Assembly: GCA_029067255.1 (NCBI GenBank)
Contig: JAIEEW010000254.1
Span: 1 to 6,390 of the forward strand
Length of the DNA stretch: 6,390 nucleotides
Direction of reading: 5' to 3'
Source: Clostridia bacterium
Lineage (GTDB): Bacteria > Bacillota > Clostridia > Christensenellales > UBA3700
Numbering within the stretch: position 1 is the first letter of the stretch; every line of letters starts with the position of its first letter. Shown here piece after piece: positions 6,381 through 6,390 of this stretch. The notes under the pieces were generated by a model. The model saw only the letters and a list, made by a program, of their open reading frames with translations. It did no database searches and was not told the origin of the DNA. The position numbers were made by a program, and so were the translations under genes.

Positions 6381-6390
6381 TATATAACCG

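Overview
The window is densely coded, entirely on the minus strand, and reads like a chromosomal segment of a Gram-positive anaerobe of the Firmicutes (Clostridia-like) type. The support is the gene content: a YfmM-type ABC-F ATPase close to the Bacillus form, a ClC transporter with a C-terminal RCK_C/TrkA_C domain, and QueH, the non-cobalamin epoxyqueuosine reductase, with the NYQKELD start and CCAPC motif seen in Firmicutes. Genus or species cannot be told from the sequence. No mobile element, tRNA, rRNA or CRISPR array was seen.

Layout in the direction of transcription (right to left). At 6341-6380 is a hairpin followed by a T-rich stretch that probably terminates an upstream gene outside the window. 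A good sigma-A-type promoter (6289-6317) then drives a ClC-type chloride/proton antiporter (4603-6264). After 40 bp comes a yfmM-like ABC-F ATPase (3018-4562). An 89-bp gap carries a weaker candidate promoter. It is followed by a tightly packed three-gene unit: two tandem, strongly diverged members of the iron-containing alcohol dehydrogenase / dehydroquinate-synthase-like superfamily (1708-2928 and 416-1696, 11 bp apart) and then queH (1-403, 12 bp further on, cut by the window edge).

The most unusual content is the pair of Fe-ADH-like proteins. Both align along their length with the family. By eye, each replaces all four residues that bind the catalytic metal in classical members: Asp/His/His/His becomes His/Met/Ser/Tyr in one and Glu/Arg/Gln/Tyr in the other. 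The upstream protein keeps a recognisable nucleotide-binding region. The downstream one has also lost most of the glycine-rich loop and carries an acidic, probably disordered tail. They look like a co-transcribed pair of metal-free or non-catalytic paralogues, perhaps a heteromer, of unknown role. The link to queuosine biosynthesis rests only on operon position. The ClC and ABC-F genes appear conventional and have no obvious functional tie to the pair.
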